A stretch of 10,327 nt of DNA, from positions 1 to 10,327 of the forward strand of contig CAJVPJ010001352.1 of the NCBI GenBank assembly GCA_910592205.1, read 5' to 3'. The position numbers and the translations under genes were made by a program. The notes below the pieces were generated by a model. The model was not told the origin of the DNA. It saw only the letters and a list, made by a program, of their open reading frames with translations, and made no database searches. This document shows, one piece after another, positions 1 to 9,003 of this stretch (position 1 is its first letter; every line of letters starts with the position of its first letter). This DNA is from Paraglomus occultum (Eukaryota; Glomeromycota; Glomeromycetes; Paraglomerales; Paraglomeraceae).

Positions 1-420
1 TGCTCACCCCTTCACCAGTGCTCGCCTGCGGTGAAGTGATCCTGGCTGGGTCTGTTGAGTGTGTCACGGGGGATGCCTGGAACACTCTCAGACATCTCCT
101 TTTTTCCTTTCCTTTTTTTTTTTTCCTTTACACAGCTTTTAGATGACGGGGAGAAGGTTTTCGGTAAGTATTGGTAAGTATCGCATTGCTTTCACGTTAT
201 AAGCTAACTCTATTTTTTCTCCTTTTTCTTCTCTTCCCCTTTTTCTTTCCCACTGGTGGGTATGCTGGGTGATCGAATCCAATGGGACTCTGGTGGAGCT
301 GTGGATCGAGTTTGAGGGACCGATTCGGTGATTACTTAGTTACTTGAGAAGGATCTGTCCCTGAAGCTAGTTAGAGATGAATGGTGAGTTTGCTGCTTGG
401 CATGCCGACCAAAAGCAATA
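1..420 (+). other. GC-richer block with splice-like signals, probably a decayed gene or element tail
   Basis: This block is clearly richer in G and C than the AT-rich DNA around it. One frame is open from base 3 to about 145, but it runs into a T-rich tract (about 100-130) that looks like an intron end and finishes in ACACAG at 131-135. A possible mini-exon follows at 136-163 (reading LLDDGEKVF), then a consensus donor GTAAGT at 164-169, with a second copy of GGTAAGTAT ten bases later. A perfect branch site CTAAC (204-208) and a long pyrimidine tract come next, but no AG follows where an acceptor is expected: the tract ends in CCCACTGG. Frames after it read VGMLGDRIQWDSGGAVDRV or WVIESNGTLVELWIEFEGPIR before stops. 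I do not recognise the product. It could be the 3' end of a gene beginning left of the window, or a copy of a dispersed element with a lost acceptor. Confidence 0.35.
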
Positions 421-1337
421 AGTCTTCTTATCTACCCATTGTCTTATTTAAGCATCGCTCATCGTAGTGTTTATACTATGCAGTATTTTGATATTTAATT
501 TATTAATATTAATTGATAGTAAGCAAAAAGAAAATTTTTAAAAAAAATATTAATAACTATAGCCGATGCGTTTGTAATAGCGAACCATATATTATAATAA
601 AACAAATTATTCAACTTGAACTTAAACAGCTTTATTTTCATCAAGCCAGATTACGAGATCTTGGGCAACTCAATCGCTTGGTGAGCTTTCTGTGTTGACA
701 TTAACGCGTGCAAGATCCATCATCTCGATGAAGTCAACGAGTAGTTACTATTGTAAAAATTCAGTAGTATGTCACGTGTGTATCTTGTCAGTTGAATTAA
801 GGCATCGTTAATCAATAAGAGAAGTTTCAGGTGTTGGTGTAAACTTGTAAACTTGTTCAACTTTTAAGTACGGCAGTCAGTATCTACGATAAAAATGTTA
901 GAGTGAGTACAAACCCTGCTACATGCTGATGGTTCGGTATTTATGCTGGTATGTTCAATGATCATGGGTAAGTGAGCTAGTTGTAATACAATAGAAGAAG
1001 CTACGTTGGTTGGGGAATAGTAAAAGTTGGAACATCTATGGTGGTAATGAGATCAGGTGATAACAATAGGCGGCCGAGATGATGTTTTATTTATATTCGG
1101 CAGTAGTATACTCATTCGAGCGTGGGAAATGTGTCAAGCTAGGTTATGCACGGAAAAGCATCCGTTTTAACTTGGTCCCGATCTGACAGTACGTATAGTC
1201 ACGTGTATGGTCCTTAGATTACTATCTACTTCGATCTGTGCAAGCTAGAAGTATACGTTGTCGTTACATGGAGTAAAGCAAGCATATTGCTATGTAAACG
1301 AATATCACATGATAATAGCATATACAAACATATATAC
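421..1337. other. AT-rich intergenic region, no gene seen
   Basis: No convincing coding region, tRNA or structured RNA was found. A short open frame at 513-698 has a lysine- and asparagine-rich, low-complexity product typical of chance translation of AT-rich DNA. A 12-base perfect palindrome of A and T lies at 502-513. Two CACGTG sites (773-778 and 1200-1205) share the longer context GTCACGTGT, but nothing ties them to a gene. Confidence 0.5.
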
Positions 1338-1351
1338 TTTAATGATTTAAT
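1338..1351 (-). terminator. Candidate polyadenylation signals of the lipase gene
   Basis: Read on the minus strand, ATTAAA occurs twice (1346-1351 and 1338-1343), about 54-67 bases past the lipase stop codon. ATTAAA is the common variant of AATAAA, and the spacing suits a short fungal 3' UTR. The hexamer is frequent by chance in DNA this AT-rich, so the call is weak. Confidence 0.3.
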
Positions 1352-1404
1352 ATTTAACATCGAATTTTTACCAACATTCGTAACACAATTAATTCGTTAA
1401 CATA

Positions 1405-3345
1405 TCAGTTTTTCAAGGCTTGAGATCCTTTCGTATCCTCTTCAAAATACACTCTTGCTCTCTGCATCACCTGGAAATACCTCGCAGGAAGATGGTTCCT
1501 AAAGAAAACCGGCAACAACTTCTCAATCCAAATCAATGGACTGCCTTTCTTGTGCACGAACGGCATCCCTTTTGTAGCATTCCTGACATTTCTCAGTCTC
1601 ATCTTAACATGATCTTCATCGTCCGCCTCATCGGCGTTGTCATTATTCTGCACTTTAAATCCATTCCACAAACTGTTAAACGTAAACAAATCTTTCAGTG
1701 CAAAGTTCGAATTCTTTTCAACGATCACCGCTTCGTTGCCGGAACTGAAGAGATTTTTGGTGGCTTCAGGCAAGCGTCCATCCTGGAAAAATCGAATACC
1801 TTCACCGACATGAGCATAGTTGAGAATGTTGTTCTTGCTTATGTACCGGCTCACATACGGATTATTGAAACCAGGGGGAAGTTTGGTGATAATGTCAATG
1901 TCATCGATTATGCGCCAAAGAGTGTTATGACGATCGTGTGGGCGGCTGCTGTGGGCGGCGAATTGTGCGGCAAAGTCGGAATCGCCTACTGCAGGCGTAC
2001 CAAATAGATAAGCATCTCTGTTTAATGTAAAAAAAAATTGTCAAAAGTCAGTGTCAAGAAAACCGATGAAATGGTGATTGCGATATTAATTACATAGTTC
2101 ATACCTTAATATAGCATTTGGACCCAAATCTTCAGGAGACAACAACAGTCTAGAGTAGAACAATGTTGCCAACCCAGCTCCCAACGAATGCCCAGTAATC
2201 CAAATATTGACCGGAGCCTTGTTCGGGGCCGTTGCCTGCTTAATCTCCAATGCCTTGGCCCTAATTCCTTTCATGATGGTAAAGTATGGACTAGCCAAAT
2301 TCGACCTGGCCGAAGCATGCGATTCAGGGAACAAAGAGGTATAGAATCCTTCGTGTACGTCACCGAACAAGAAAGGGCGAGCATCACACCGCTGGAACAA
2401 GGCATCGACAAGGAAATCCTCTACATTGGTTGGCGTGGTACCTTTGAATGCTACGACGATGAAGTTGTGTTGCAAACTCCAAAACATTCCAGCAAACGGC
2501 CCACCGAGACTGTTCAGTTCTGACAGGGAAGTGAATTGCAGTCCCCATTTAGCTGCTTGATCGTGAATAAACTTTTCCGCGGCGCGCAGTTTTAGATTTA
2601 TTTCTTGGTAGGACTCTGGTGTATGGACCGGATTAAGTGAAAATGATTTCATTTGTTCATGGGCGTCGTGTACGATATTATCGTCTCTTTCGTAGATCAG
2701 GGCAGACACAAAGAGGAGAAACTCTGCGATGTCGATATTGAAGGTCTTGGGCTGAACGGTCGGCAACTTGGTCCCGGGCACTGTATCCTGGGATACGTAT
2801 TGAGGTCCGTCCATAGCTTGAATAGCGTTGGCAACTATTTGCGATACCGCATCTGAGAATATTCGTGGATCCCCTATGAAAGATCAAAAAGTTTTGTTTA
2901 TTAGTTTGTTTTTTGCACAGGTTTGGCCTGAAATCTCAACACACCCATATCGAGTCGCTTGACAGTTATACTTACACCAATTGACTGGAGATAAACCGCC
3001 TCCCCATTTGTTACTAATCTTCTTGATTGCTTTGCCCATACCCAACGAATACCCAAGATGTAAAGACAATCCAATCACAACCAATCCAATCATAAACGCC
3101 GGAAATATCGACACAAGGATGAAGAAATTCACTGGATGTATAAAGACCATGTTCCAGTCGAATATCAGAGTGAAGAGCAGATTCCTCACTGATCTATGAA
3201 GATACACCAAGTAGGTGAAGGAAGGAAGGAGGGTGGTATTGGTCGTGACGTTGGCATTGTGATGAATGGGAGTGGATTCCACATCTTCGAGATGGACGCG
3301 ATTCTCGTGGGGGATTTTTTCGAACAACGATGGCTTGTGCTTCAT
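1405..3345 (-). CDS. Membrane-anchored class 3 (triacylglycerol) lipase, three exons
   Basis: A serine esterase of the alpha/beta-hydrolase Lipase_3 family, expected to hydrolyse acylglycerols or phospholipid esters. Exons are 3345-2976, 2873-2105 and 2017-1405. Both introns (102 and 87 bases) are GT-AG with branch sites CTAAT and CTGAC, and the joined frame gives 583 residues. The nucleophile elbow GHSLG is at 351-355 (Ser353), the acid is Asp421 in DIDIITKLPP, and the base is His449 in YAHVGEGIRF. VVAFKGTTP (263-271) is the usual oxyanion strand, so the triad is complete. Residues about 44-62 and 66-98 are strongly hydrophobic and suggest one or two membrane segments before the catalytic domain; there is no classic signal peptide after Met1. 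The start ATG at 3345 has context CCAAAATGA and follows a likely 5' UTR intron. An in-frame ATG at 3489 would add 48 residues but lies inside that intron. The substrate and membrane are not shown by the sequence. Confidence 0.88.
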
Positions 3346-3376
3346 TTTGGATGTCGTTAAAATCAAGAACGTGAAA

Positions 3377-3506
3377 CTAAGTTTGAGGAGAGTTTCGTTG
3401 TCACAATTAAACGGGAGGCGAGGGTTAAATGCAGTTAAGATTGAGGATATGAATACATCGGCAATAGTAAACAGACATACATTAAACAATTATTTTTTTT
3501 ACTTAC
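3377..3506 (-). other. Probable 5' UTR intron of the lipase gene
   Basis: On the minus strand a perfect donor GTAAGT lies at 3506-3501 (exon end CATCTTG) and an acceptor ending AACTTAG at 3377. The 130 bases between them would be removed just upstream of the start codon, leaving a short leader that joins about 31 bases before the ATG. If it is not spliced, a longer open frame from 3489 could be used instead. The splice signals are seen; their use is inferred. Confidence 0.5.
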
Positions 3507-3555
3507 CAAGATGCAAGTATCAAGTAACAAACTGAATGGAAATAGGTATTGTTTC

Positions 3556-3561
3556 TTTATA
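3556..3561 (-). promoter_or_regulatory. Candidate TATA box of the lipase gene
   Basis: TATAAA on the minus strand sits about 50 bases upstream of the putative 5' UTR donor. That would place transcription start near 3530 and give a leader exon of roughly 25 bases. The position is consistent with the gene model, but the region is AT-rich and the match may be chance. Confidence 0.35.
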
Positions 3562-5384
3562 AACGGAATTTCACTCCCTATATTCACGCTCTTTTCAACG
3601 CAAACATGATTTGTCCGCTTGTAAAACCTGCATGCCTCGTTACTCGAACGCTTTTTTCAGGTATGTGGCATCCCTATTAGTAAACTATTGACAGCTTAGC
3701 TGCTTTCAATGGAAGGTTTCACGATCTTCATGATGCATATTCCAAAATAACCTTTCTTTTCGCTTATTTTCACATGTAATGAGAGTTTCGTCTATCATGA
3801 CCCCTTAATATCATTTCATTCTGGACTTTCGAGATTAGAAATATTTTAGTTGTGTTGTATGAACATCTATCCCAAAATCAAAATTGCGTCAATAATAAGA
3901 AAGCACATAAGCCACAACGTCCTGTGAAGTCAATCCATATATAGTAACAACAATAAGATCGCATGCACGTTACACAGACTATTACGTAAAATACTGCCCT
4001 CGTAACCCCGTGTTACTCATATTCCCTGGAGTTTATATTGTGATCTGCGAGATTAACTGATAACTGAACAATAACATTAATCAGAGATTATTAATTTATC
4101 TATGTCATCTCACACCTCGAATACGTCAAACATCTTGCGCCGTTATTCGATGTTAAGGGTAGCTTGCTATTATGATTAATTAGCATGATTTGCGATAAAC
4201 GTGGGAAAGAATAATTTTTGTTAGAGCACCGAGGTACTTTATTCTCGCAATATTTAAAGACACTCATAACTTACTTATCTTACACATTACATCCGATTTT
4301 ATTTACAATGACAATCGCTCTACTTTTTGCAGTATGACGCAAGTGTAACCATGGACGTGCGCAAGATCGATTTGTTTTATTAGTTTTCAAAGCGGCCGAA
4401 TTAGCAAGGAAAATACATCATTAACAGTAAACATACCAAGCAGTACGGCTCACAATCATACGCTGTATAATCGCAGAGATAATGTGAACGTATTGATTAG
4501 TTATTTTACATACGTGATTGTGAGGGTAAAGCGAAATTAAGTGTTAGTATCAGTGTGGACATATAATTGGTTTGCTTTCATCTCTGCAAAATTCTATAGT
4601 ATATTATTGAGAGCCAATTGAAATAGATATTATAGAGTTGACATACACATCGCTCCAGACACACTATTTACAGCCTCTACAAACTACGCATTGTCCCCGT
4701 ACATCTGAAAAAAGGCCTGCTATACAGCTCACTAAACAAATTCAACAATACTAACAAGTAACCTGAAAAGTTTATAATGATAGTAAAGACACAGACAACG
4801 AGATTTCTCATCAACTTTTTCGGCCATGACTCTGGCAAAAAAGGTTTATTGTGCGTCTACAATTAGCTTTTCTCGCGTACTAGAATAATTTGTACAATAG
4901 CTAATTTAAGGACTTTATTCTTCGTCTTTATTTATTATCAAGACAATTATTGATGGAATCTTCTACCGATTAAACAATAACAAATAATTCTTAATATTAA
5001 CTACTCTCAAAATACTATATCGGATTCTCACCAGCCGGGGAATAAATGAGTAAATAAATGGAATTGTATTTACTACCCACGGATTTTATTAAAGTATGAA
5101 AACTTACTCTAATTTGCAAAGAATGTTGTAAGAATTTATAAACCGATTTTCTTGGTAAAGATAGTATCCACTAAGGAAAACTACGACTGCTTAAAATTTA
5201 ACTATCATTTTGATCAATCAGGAAATTTATTGTGCAATACGTGGCAGGATTTTTTCGATTGTTTGTTTGGTCAATGACATCCGTCGCGCAGTGGTTACAT
5301 TTTGGAGATGTTTGTATCACTGAGCGGAGATTACGGAAGAAATACGTCATCGTTTGAATTTGGGCTTGACATTACGATTGACAA
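3562..5384. other. Long divergent intergenic region, no gene seen
   Basis: About 1.8 kb separates the lipase promoter area from the start of the kinase gene on the other strand. Stops are dense in all frames, and I saw no tRNA, tandem repeat or transposon protein fragment. It should contain the kinase promoter, but no clear TATA box is visible close to 5385. The kinase ATG has the context GACAAATGT. Confidence 0.55.
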
Positions 5385-8199
5385 ATGTCTCAAACATCTT
5401 ATAAAGAGTGGCTAGAGACAAGCATTCATGAAGGTTCAATCTATTGCTGTTCAGAAAACGACTTAGAACTGGACCCTCTGTATATTGGTCATGGAGCATT
5501 TGGAGTGGTGTACAAGGCAACGATAAACGCCATTGCCAACGTTTTCTCCGACACTACTGTTGCAGTAAAGATTTTGTCTCCAGACAGGCACAGAGATTGT
5601 GAAGATTTGCATCAACAATTCGTTAAAGAGGTTGTTATCACCGTCCGTTATGCTTGTCGCACACATCTATTTGTATATCGAACTAATTTTGAATAAATAT
5701 CATACTGATACGTTAGCTAAAACATCACAACAGAGCGAACAATCACTCTAACATAGTCCGTTTTCTGGGCCTATACAAAGGTACGTTGACAAAGTGCAAT
5801 TTATTTACTTGTTACCAGCTTGCCAATGCTATCGCATTTTCAACACATACAGACAAATATGAGAATTATCATATGATGTTTGAACTCGCTGACAGTGGAA
5901 GTTTGTGTGAGTACTTAAGGAAAAACTTTAAAAGCTTGACTTGGGAAGACAAATACAAGCTGGGCTTGGAAGTTACCAATGGACTAAAGCATTTACATAG
6001 TCTTGATATTATTCACAAGGATTTGGTATCTATCGCATACATCTCGATTGTATTGTTTAACTCATGTCTTAAGCTAATACTAATACATGCGTCTGTTTTT
6101 AGTCATCGAGTAACATTCTTATCAAATCGGGTATTGCAAAGATAACCGATTTCGGGTTATCAAGTGTGTTGAAAAAAGCAATGTCCAAATCACATGGAGA
6201 TGGCACTCCAGCATACAAGGATCCGATATGCTTGAAGGACAAATCGTATCAACGTGGAAAAAAATCCGATATATTTAGCCTCGGCGTAATACTTTGGGAA
6301 ATATCGAGTGGACAACTTCCATGCGGAGGACGTACTGAAGCTTTTGATATTATTATGTATAGGCTTGAGGGCTTTCGTGATCCCCCATTTCCTGGAACAC
6401 TTGAAGAATATATTAGATTGTATTCAGATTGTTGGGATGAAGATCCCAATAAGCGACCATTATGTGTTGACATTTATATGAGATTGAATTGTTGTCATCA
6501 GATGGACAATCTTAACAAGTCATTGAAGGTTGAACCAAACGATGTGTTGACATTGAGAGAAAGGGGAGGGACTTATCTGGATCTAAAACAATATGACAAG
6601 TCAATTGATGATTTCAACAGATTGTTAGAGATTGAACCAAATGATGCGTGGGCGTTGAGTCGAAGAGGAGGTATCTACCTAAATCTAAAACAATATGACA
6701 ACTCACTAATAGATCTTAACAAATCGTTAGAGATTGAACCAAAAAACGCGTGGGCATTGAGTCGAAGAGGAGGTGTCTATCGAAATCTAAAATTATACGA
6801 CAATTCACTCACTGATCTAAACAAATCGTTAGAGATTGAACCGAACAATGCATGGGCATTGAGTCGAAGAGGAAGCGTCTATCGAAATCTAAAACAATAC
6901 AACAATTCACTCATTGATCTCAACAAATCGTTAGAGATTGAACCAAATGATGCGTGGGCATTGAGTCGAAGGGGAGGTGTCTACCGAAATTTAGAACAGT
7001 ACAGCAATTCATTGATTGATCTCAACAAATCGTTAGAGATTGAACCGAACAATGCATGGGCGTTGAGTCGAAGAGGAAGCGTCTATCGAAATCTAAAACA
7101 ATACGACAATTCGCTCATTGATCTCAACAAATCGTTAGAGATTAAACCGAACGGTGCTTGGGCGTTGAGAGAAAGGGGAGGGGTCTATCTAGATCTAAAA
7201 CAGTATGGCAATTCAATTGATGATTTCAACAAATCGTTAGAGTTTGAACCAAACAATGTGTGGGCGTTGAGAGAAAGAGGAGGAGCCTATCTAGATCTAA
7301 AACAATACGACAATTCACTCATTGATCTCAACAAATCGTTAGAGATTGAACCAAACAATGCATGGGCATTGAGTCTTAGGGGATGTGTCTATCGAAATCT
7401 AAAACAATATGGCAATTCATTAATTGATTTCGACAGATCATTAGAGATAGAACCAAACAATGCCTGGGTATTGAGTCAAAGGGGATGTGTTTACCTGAAT
7501 TTAAAACAATATGGCAATTCATTAATTGATTTCAACAAATCGTTAGAGATTGAACCAAACAATGTATGGGCGTTGAGTCGAAGAGGAAGTGTCTACCGAA
7601 ATCTGAGACAGTATGACAATTCGCTCATTGATCTCAACAAATCATTAGAGATTGAACCAAATGATGTATGGGCATTGAGAGAAAGGGGAAGTGTCTATGT
7701 AGATTTAGAACAATATGACGATTCACTGAATGATTTCAGCAAATCGTTAGAGATTGAACCAAACAATGCGTGGGCATTAAGTCAGAGGGGAGACATTTAC
7801 CTAAATATTCAAAAAGTTGTTAAATGGTATAAAAAGGCAGCTGAGCAAGGAAATGCTCAAGGACAATGTAACCTTGGTTGGTGCTACCAGCATGGAACTG
7901 GAGTGAGAAAAGATGAACAAAAGGCAGTTCAATGGTATCAAAAAGCTGCTGAACAAGGAAATCCTCAGGCACAATGTAATCTTGGTTGTTGTTATCAAAA
8001 TGGGAAGGGTGTTGAAAAAAATATTCAAAAGGCAATTGAATGGTATAGAAAATCAGCAGAACAAGGAAATGCTCTGGCACAAACTAATCTTGATTTGTGT
8101 TATCAGTATGGAACAGAAGAAAGAAAGTCACAGCAGTATCCTGACAATTATCATAAAAAAGAGCATTTAGGAAAAGAACTGAAAAATTTGTTTAAATAG
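5385..8199 (+). CDS. Protein kinase with C-terminal TPR and Sel1 repeats, four exons
   Basis: A probable signalling kinase of the tyrosine-kinase-like type, 863 residues in this model. Exons: 5385-5642, 5717-5780, 5853-6025 and 6103-8199. The glycine loop GHGAFGVV is at 35-42, VAVK gives Lys62, the helix C glutamate is Glu82, and NIVRFLG is in exon 2. The catalytic loop HKDLSSSN is at 162-169 (Asp164, Asn169), DFG is at 181-183, and DIFSLGVILWE is the helix F region. All core catalytic residues are present; the APE-type glutamate is Asp in AYKDP. The serine-threonine marker lysine two residues after the catalytic Asp is Ser, so substrate class is uncertain. The kinase ends near 293. Half a TPR (297-314), twelve full TPRs (315-722), one first TPR helix and then Sel1 repeats follow. 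Introns 2 and 3 (72 and 77 bases) are well supported by frame. Intron 1 is not: the donor at 5643 (GTCCGT) is weak, and 5656 joined to 5736 also keeps frame. The solenoid is expected to bind protein partners; none is identifiable here. Confidence 0.87.
6550..7773 (+). repeat. Twelve-unit tandem array of 102-base TPR modules
   Basis: Twelve consecutive units of exactly 102 bases (34 codons) lie inside the last kinase exon with no indels between them. Each follows the pattern ALSRRGGVYRNLKQY and then a second helix ending KSLEIEPNNAW. This matches the RG-type tetratricopeptide repeat, with Gly at TPR position 8, Tyr at 11 and Pro at 32. Positions 20 and 27, normally alanine, are serine in nearly every unit (unit 1 has Leu at position 27). 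Units 4 and 6 differ at only 8 of 102 bases by my count. Units 1, 7, 8 and 12 share RERG with a following DL, and units 9 and 10 share RGCVY. The near-identity points to recent expansion or gene conversion. Confidence 0.93.
7813..8160 (+). repeat. Sel1-like repeats at the kinase C-terminus
   Basis: A partial second helix (KWYKKAAEQGN) is followed by two full 36-residue Sel1 units at 7855-7962 and 7963-8070. Each has the pattern AQCNLG, CYQ.G.GV, a charged turn and then a WY.K.AEQGN helix. A third unit from 8071 keeps AQTNL and CYQYGT, then decays into a polar, lysine-rich tail. Sel1 repeats form alpha-solenoids like TPRs and serve as protein-binding scaffolds. DNA identity between these units is visibly lower than in the TPR array, so they look older. 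Confidence 0.9.
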
Positions 8200-8454
8200 C
8201 ATAAATAAGTTAACAAGCCACTAGATATTATGTCTCTACTATGCTTCATATTGATGTTAACATTCTGTGACATTGTTCATTGTAATTGTTTGTCTCATAT
8301 GTTACTGGATTTTTTCGTTGTTTGATTAAGTATTAGTATAAGTATAAAATGCCATTATTTATTATTATCCGGCTATTGATATGATTAACAAATATTAATA
8401 TAGCAGTCATATTATTGCATAAACCGCATTTAATACTGATTATTATTATTGCCA
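8200..8454. other. AT-rich 3' flank of the kinase gene
   Basis: This is the expected 3' UTR and downstream DNA of the kinase gene. There is no AATAAA exactly placed after the stop, only near forms such as AATAAG around 8206. No coding region is visible. Confidence 0.4.
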
Positions 8455-8650
8455 TAGTCATTTTTATTTTGGGCATAATAATACTGTAACTCATGATCTT
8501 CTATTTGTGTATGAGTATGAGCTATTTATCTTTCACTCTTTTAGGTTATTGATTGGTAGACCTTATATCTTCAGGTTACTGACTTTGCTGATATCCTTTT
8601 TAGGAAATTGTTATGACAATTTTAGTGCCAGTCTTATTGTTATATTCAAT
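8455..8650 (+). repeat. Diverged direct repeat, copy A
   Basis: Shared landmarks with copy B (8800-8973) occur in the same order: CATTTTGGGC or close, CTCATGAT versus CTCGTGAT, TTTATCT, AGGTTA, TTAGGAAA, GACAATTTTAGTGCC versus CAACAATTTTTCAGCACC, and then GTCTTAT versus GGTTTTAT. The copies lie about 340 bases apart and align only with gaps. No protein is encoded consistently in both. Confidence 0.55.
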
Positions 8651-8799
8651 ATATTAATAGTAATAGTGCAATTGCGACCACATGTCCCTCAGAGTCAAGT
8701 CAGGGTTTATTTATGAGAAAAATTTTCTGTCTGTCACATTATGATTATGAACAAATTATAGACATATGTTCAACTAAGCACTCTTTACTTTATTTATCA

Positions 8800-8973
8800 C
8801 TATAATCATTTTGGGCGCAACTCGTGATTATCATTTCAAGTATGATCTGTTCAGCTTTATCTATTTCAGGTTACCTTTTCTGTAGATCTTGTACTTTTAT
8901 TGAACCGCACTAACCACTCAATATACCCATTAGGAAACTTGTACAACAATTTTTCAGCACCGGTTTTATATCA
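8800..8973 (+). repeat. Diverged direct repeat, copy B
   Basis: This is the second copy of the 8455-8650 segment, with the same ordered landmarks and gaps. It ends against the short tandem repeats that start at 8976. It may be an old duplication or two members of a dispersed noncoding element. Confidence 0.55.
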
Positions 8974-8975
8974 CT

Positions 8976-9003
8976 ATATCGTGATAGTAATATCGTGATA
9001 GTA
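8976..9003 (+). repeat. Two perfect tandem copies of a 14-base unit
   Basis: ATATCGTGATAGTA occurs twice head to tail (8976-8989 and 8990-9003). It directly abuts the 7-base tandem repeat and shares the TCGTGAT core with it, so the two arrays probably arose from one another by slippage. Confidence 0.9.

Noticed and set aside
268-283. tRNA T-arm-like string GGTGATCGAATCC
   Set aside because: No acceptor stem, D-arm or anticodon arm can be placed around it.
773-1205. Two CACGTG E-box-like sites
   Set aside because: Each is a 6-base palindrome found often by chance, and neither lies upstream of a gene start.
1420-2007. 195-codon open frame on the plus strand
   Set aside because: It lies antisense to lipase exon 3, where the minus strand carries the catalytic Asp and His motifs in a spliced frame. 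It is a shadow frame.
2188-2856. Plus-strand open frames of 67-111 codons
   Set aside because: They are antisense to lipase exon 2 (GHSLG and oxyanion strand) and have no domain of their own.
2981-3535. Plus-strand open frames opposite the lipase N-terminus
   Set aside because: They are antisense to exon 1 and the 5' UTR intron; their composition fits shadow frames.
7801-8170. Minus-strand and other-frame open frames over the Sel1 repeats
   Set aside because: Their repetitive products mirror the Sel1 repeat; the coding frame is the kinase frame.
8507-8716. 69-codon plus-strand open frame, hydrophobic
   Set aside because: It lies within diverged repeat copy A, the frame is not kept in copy B, and there is no domain or start context.
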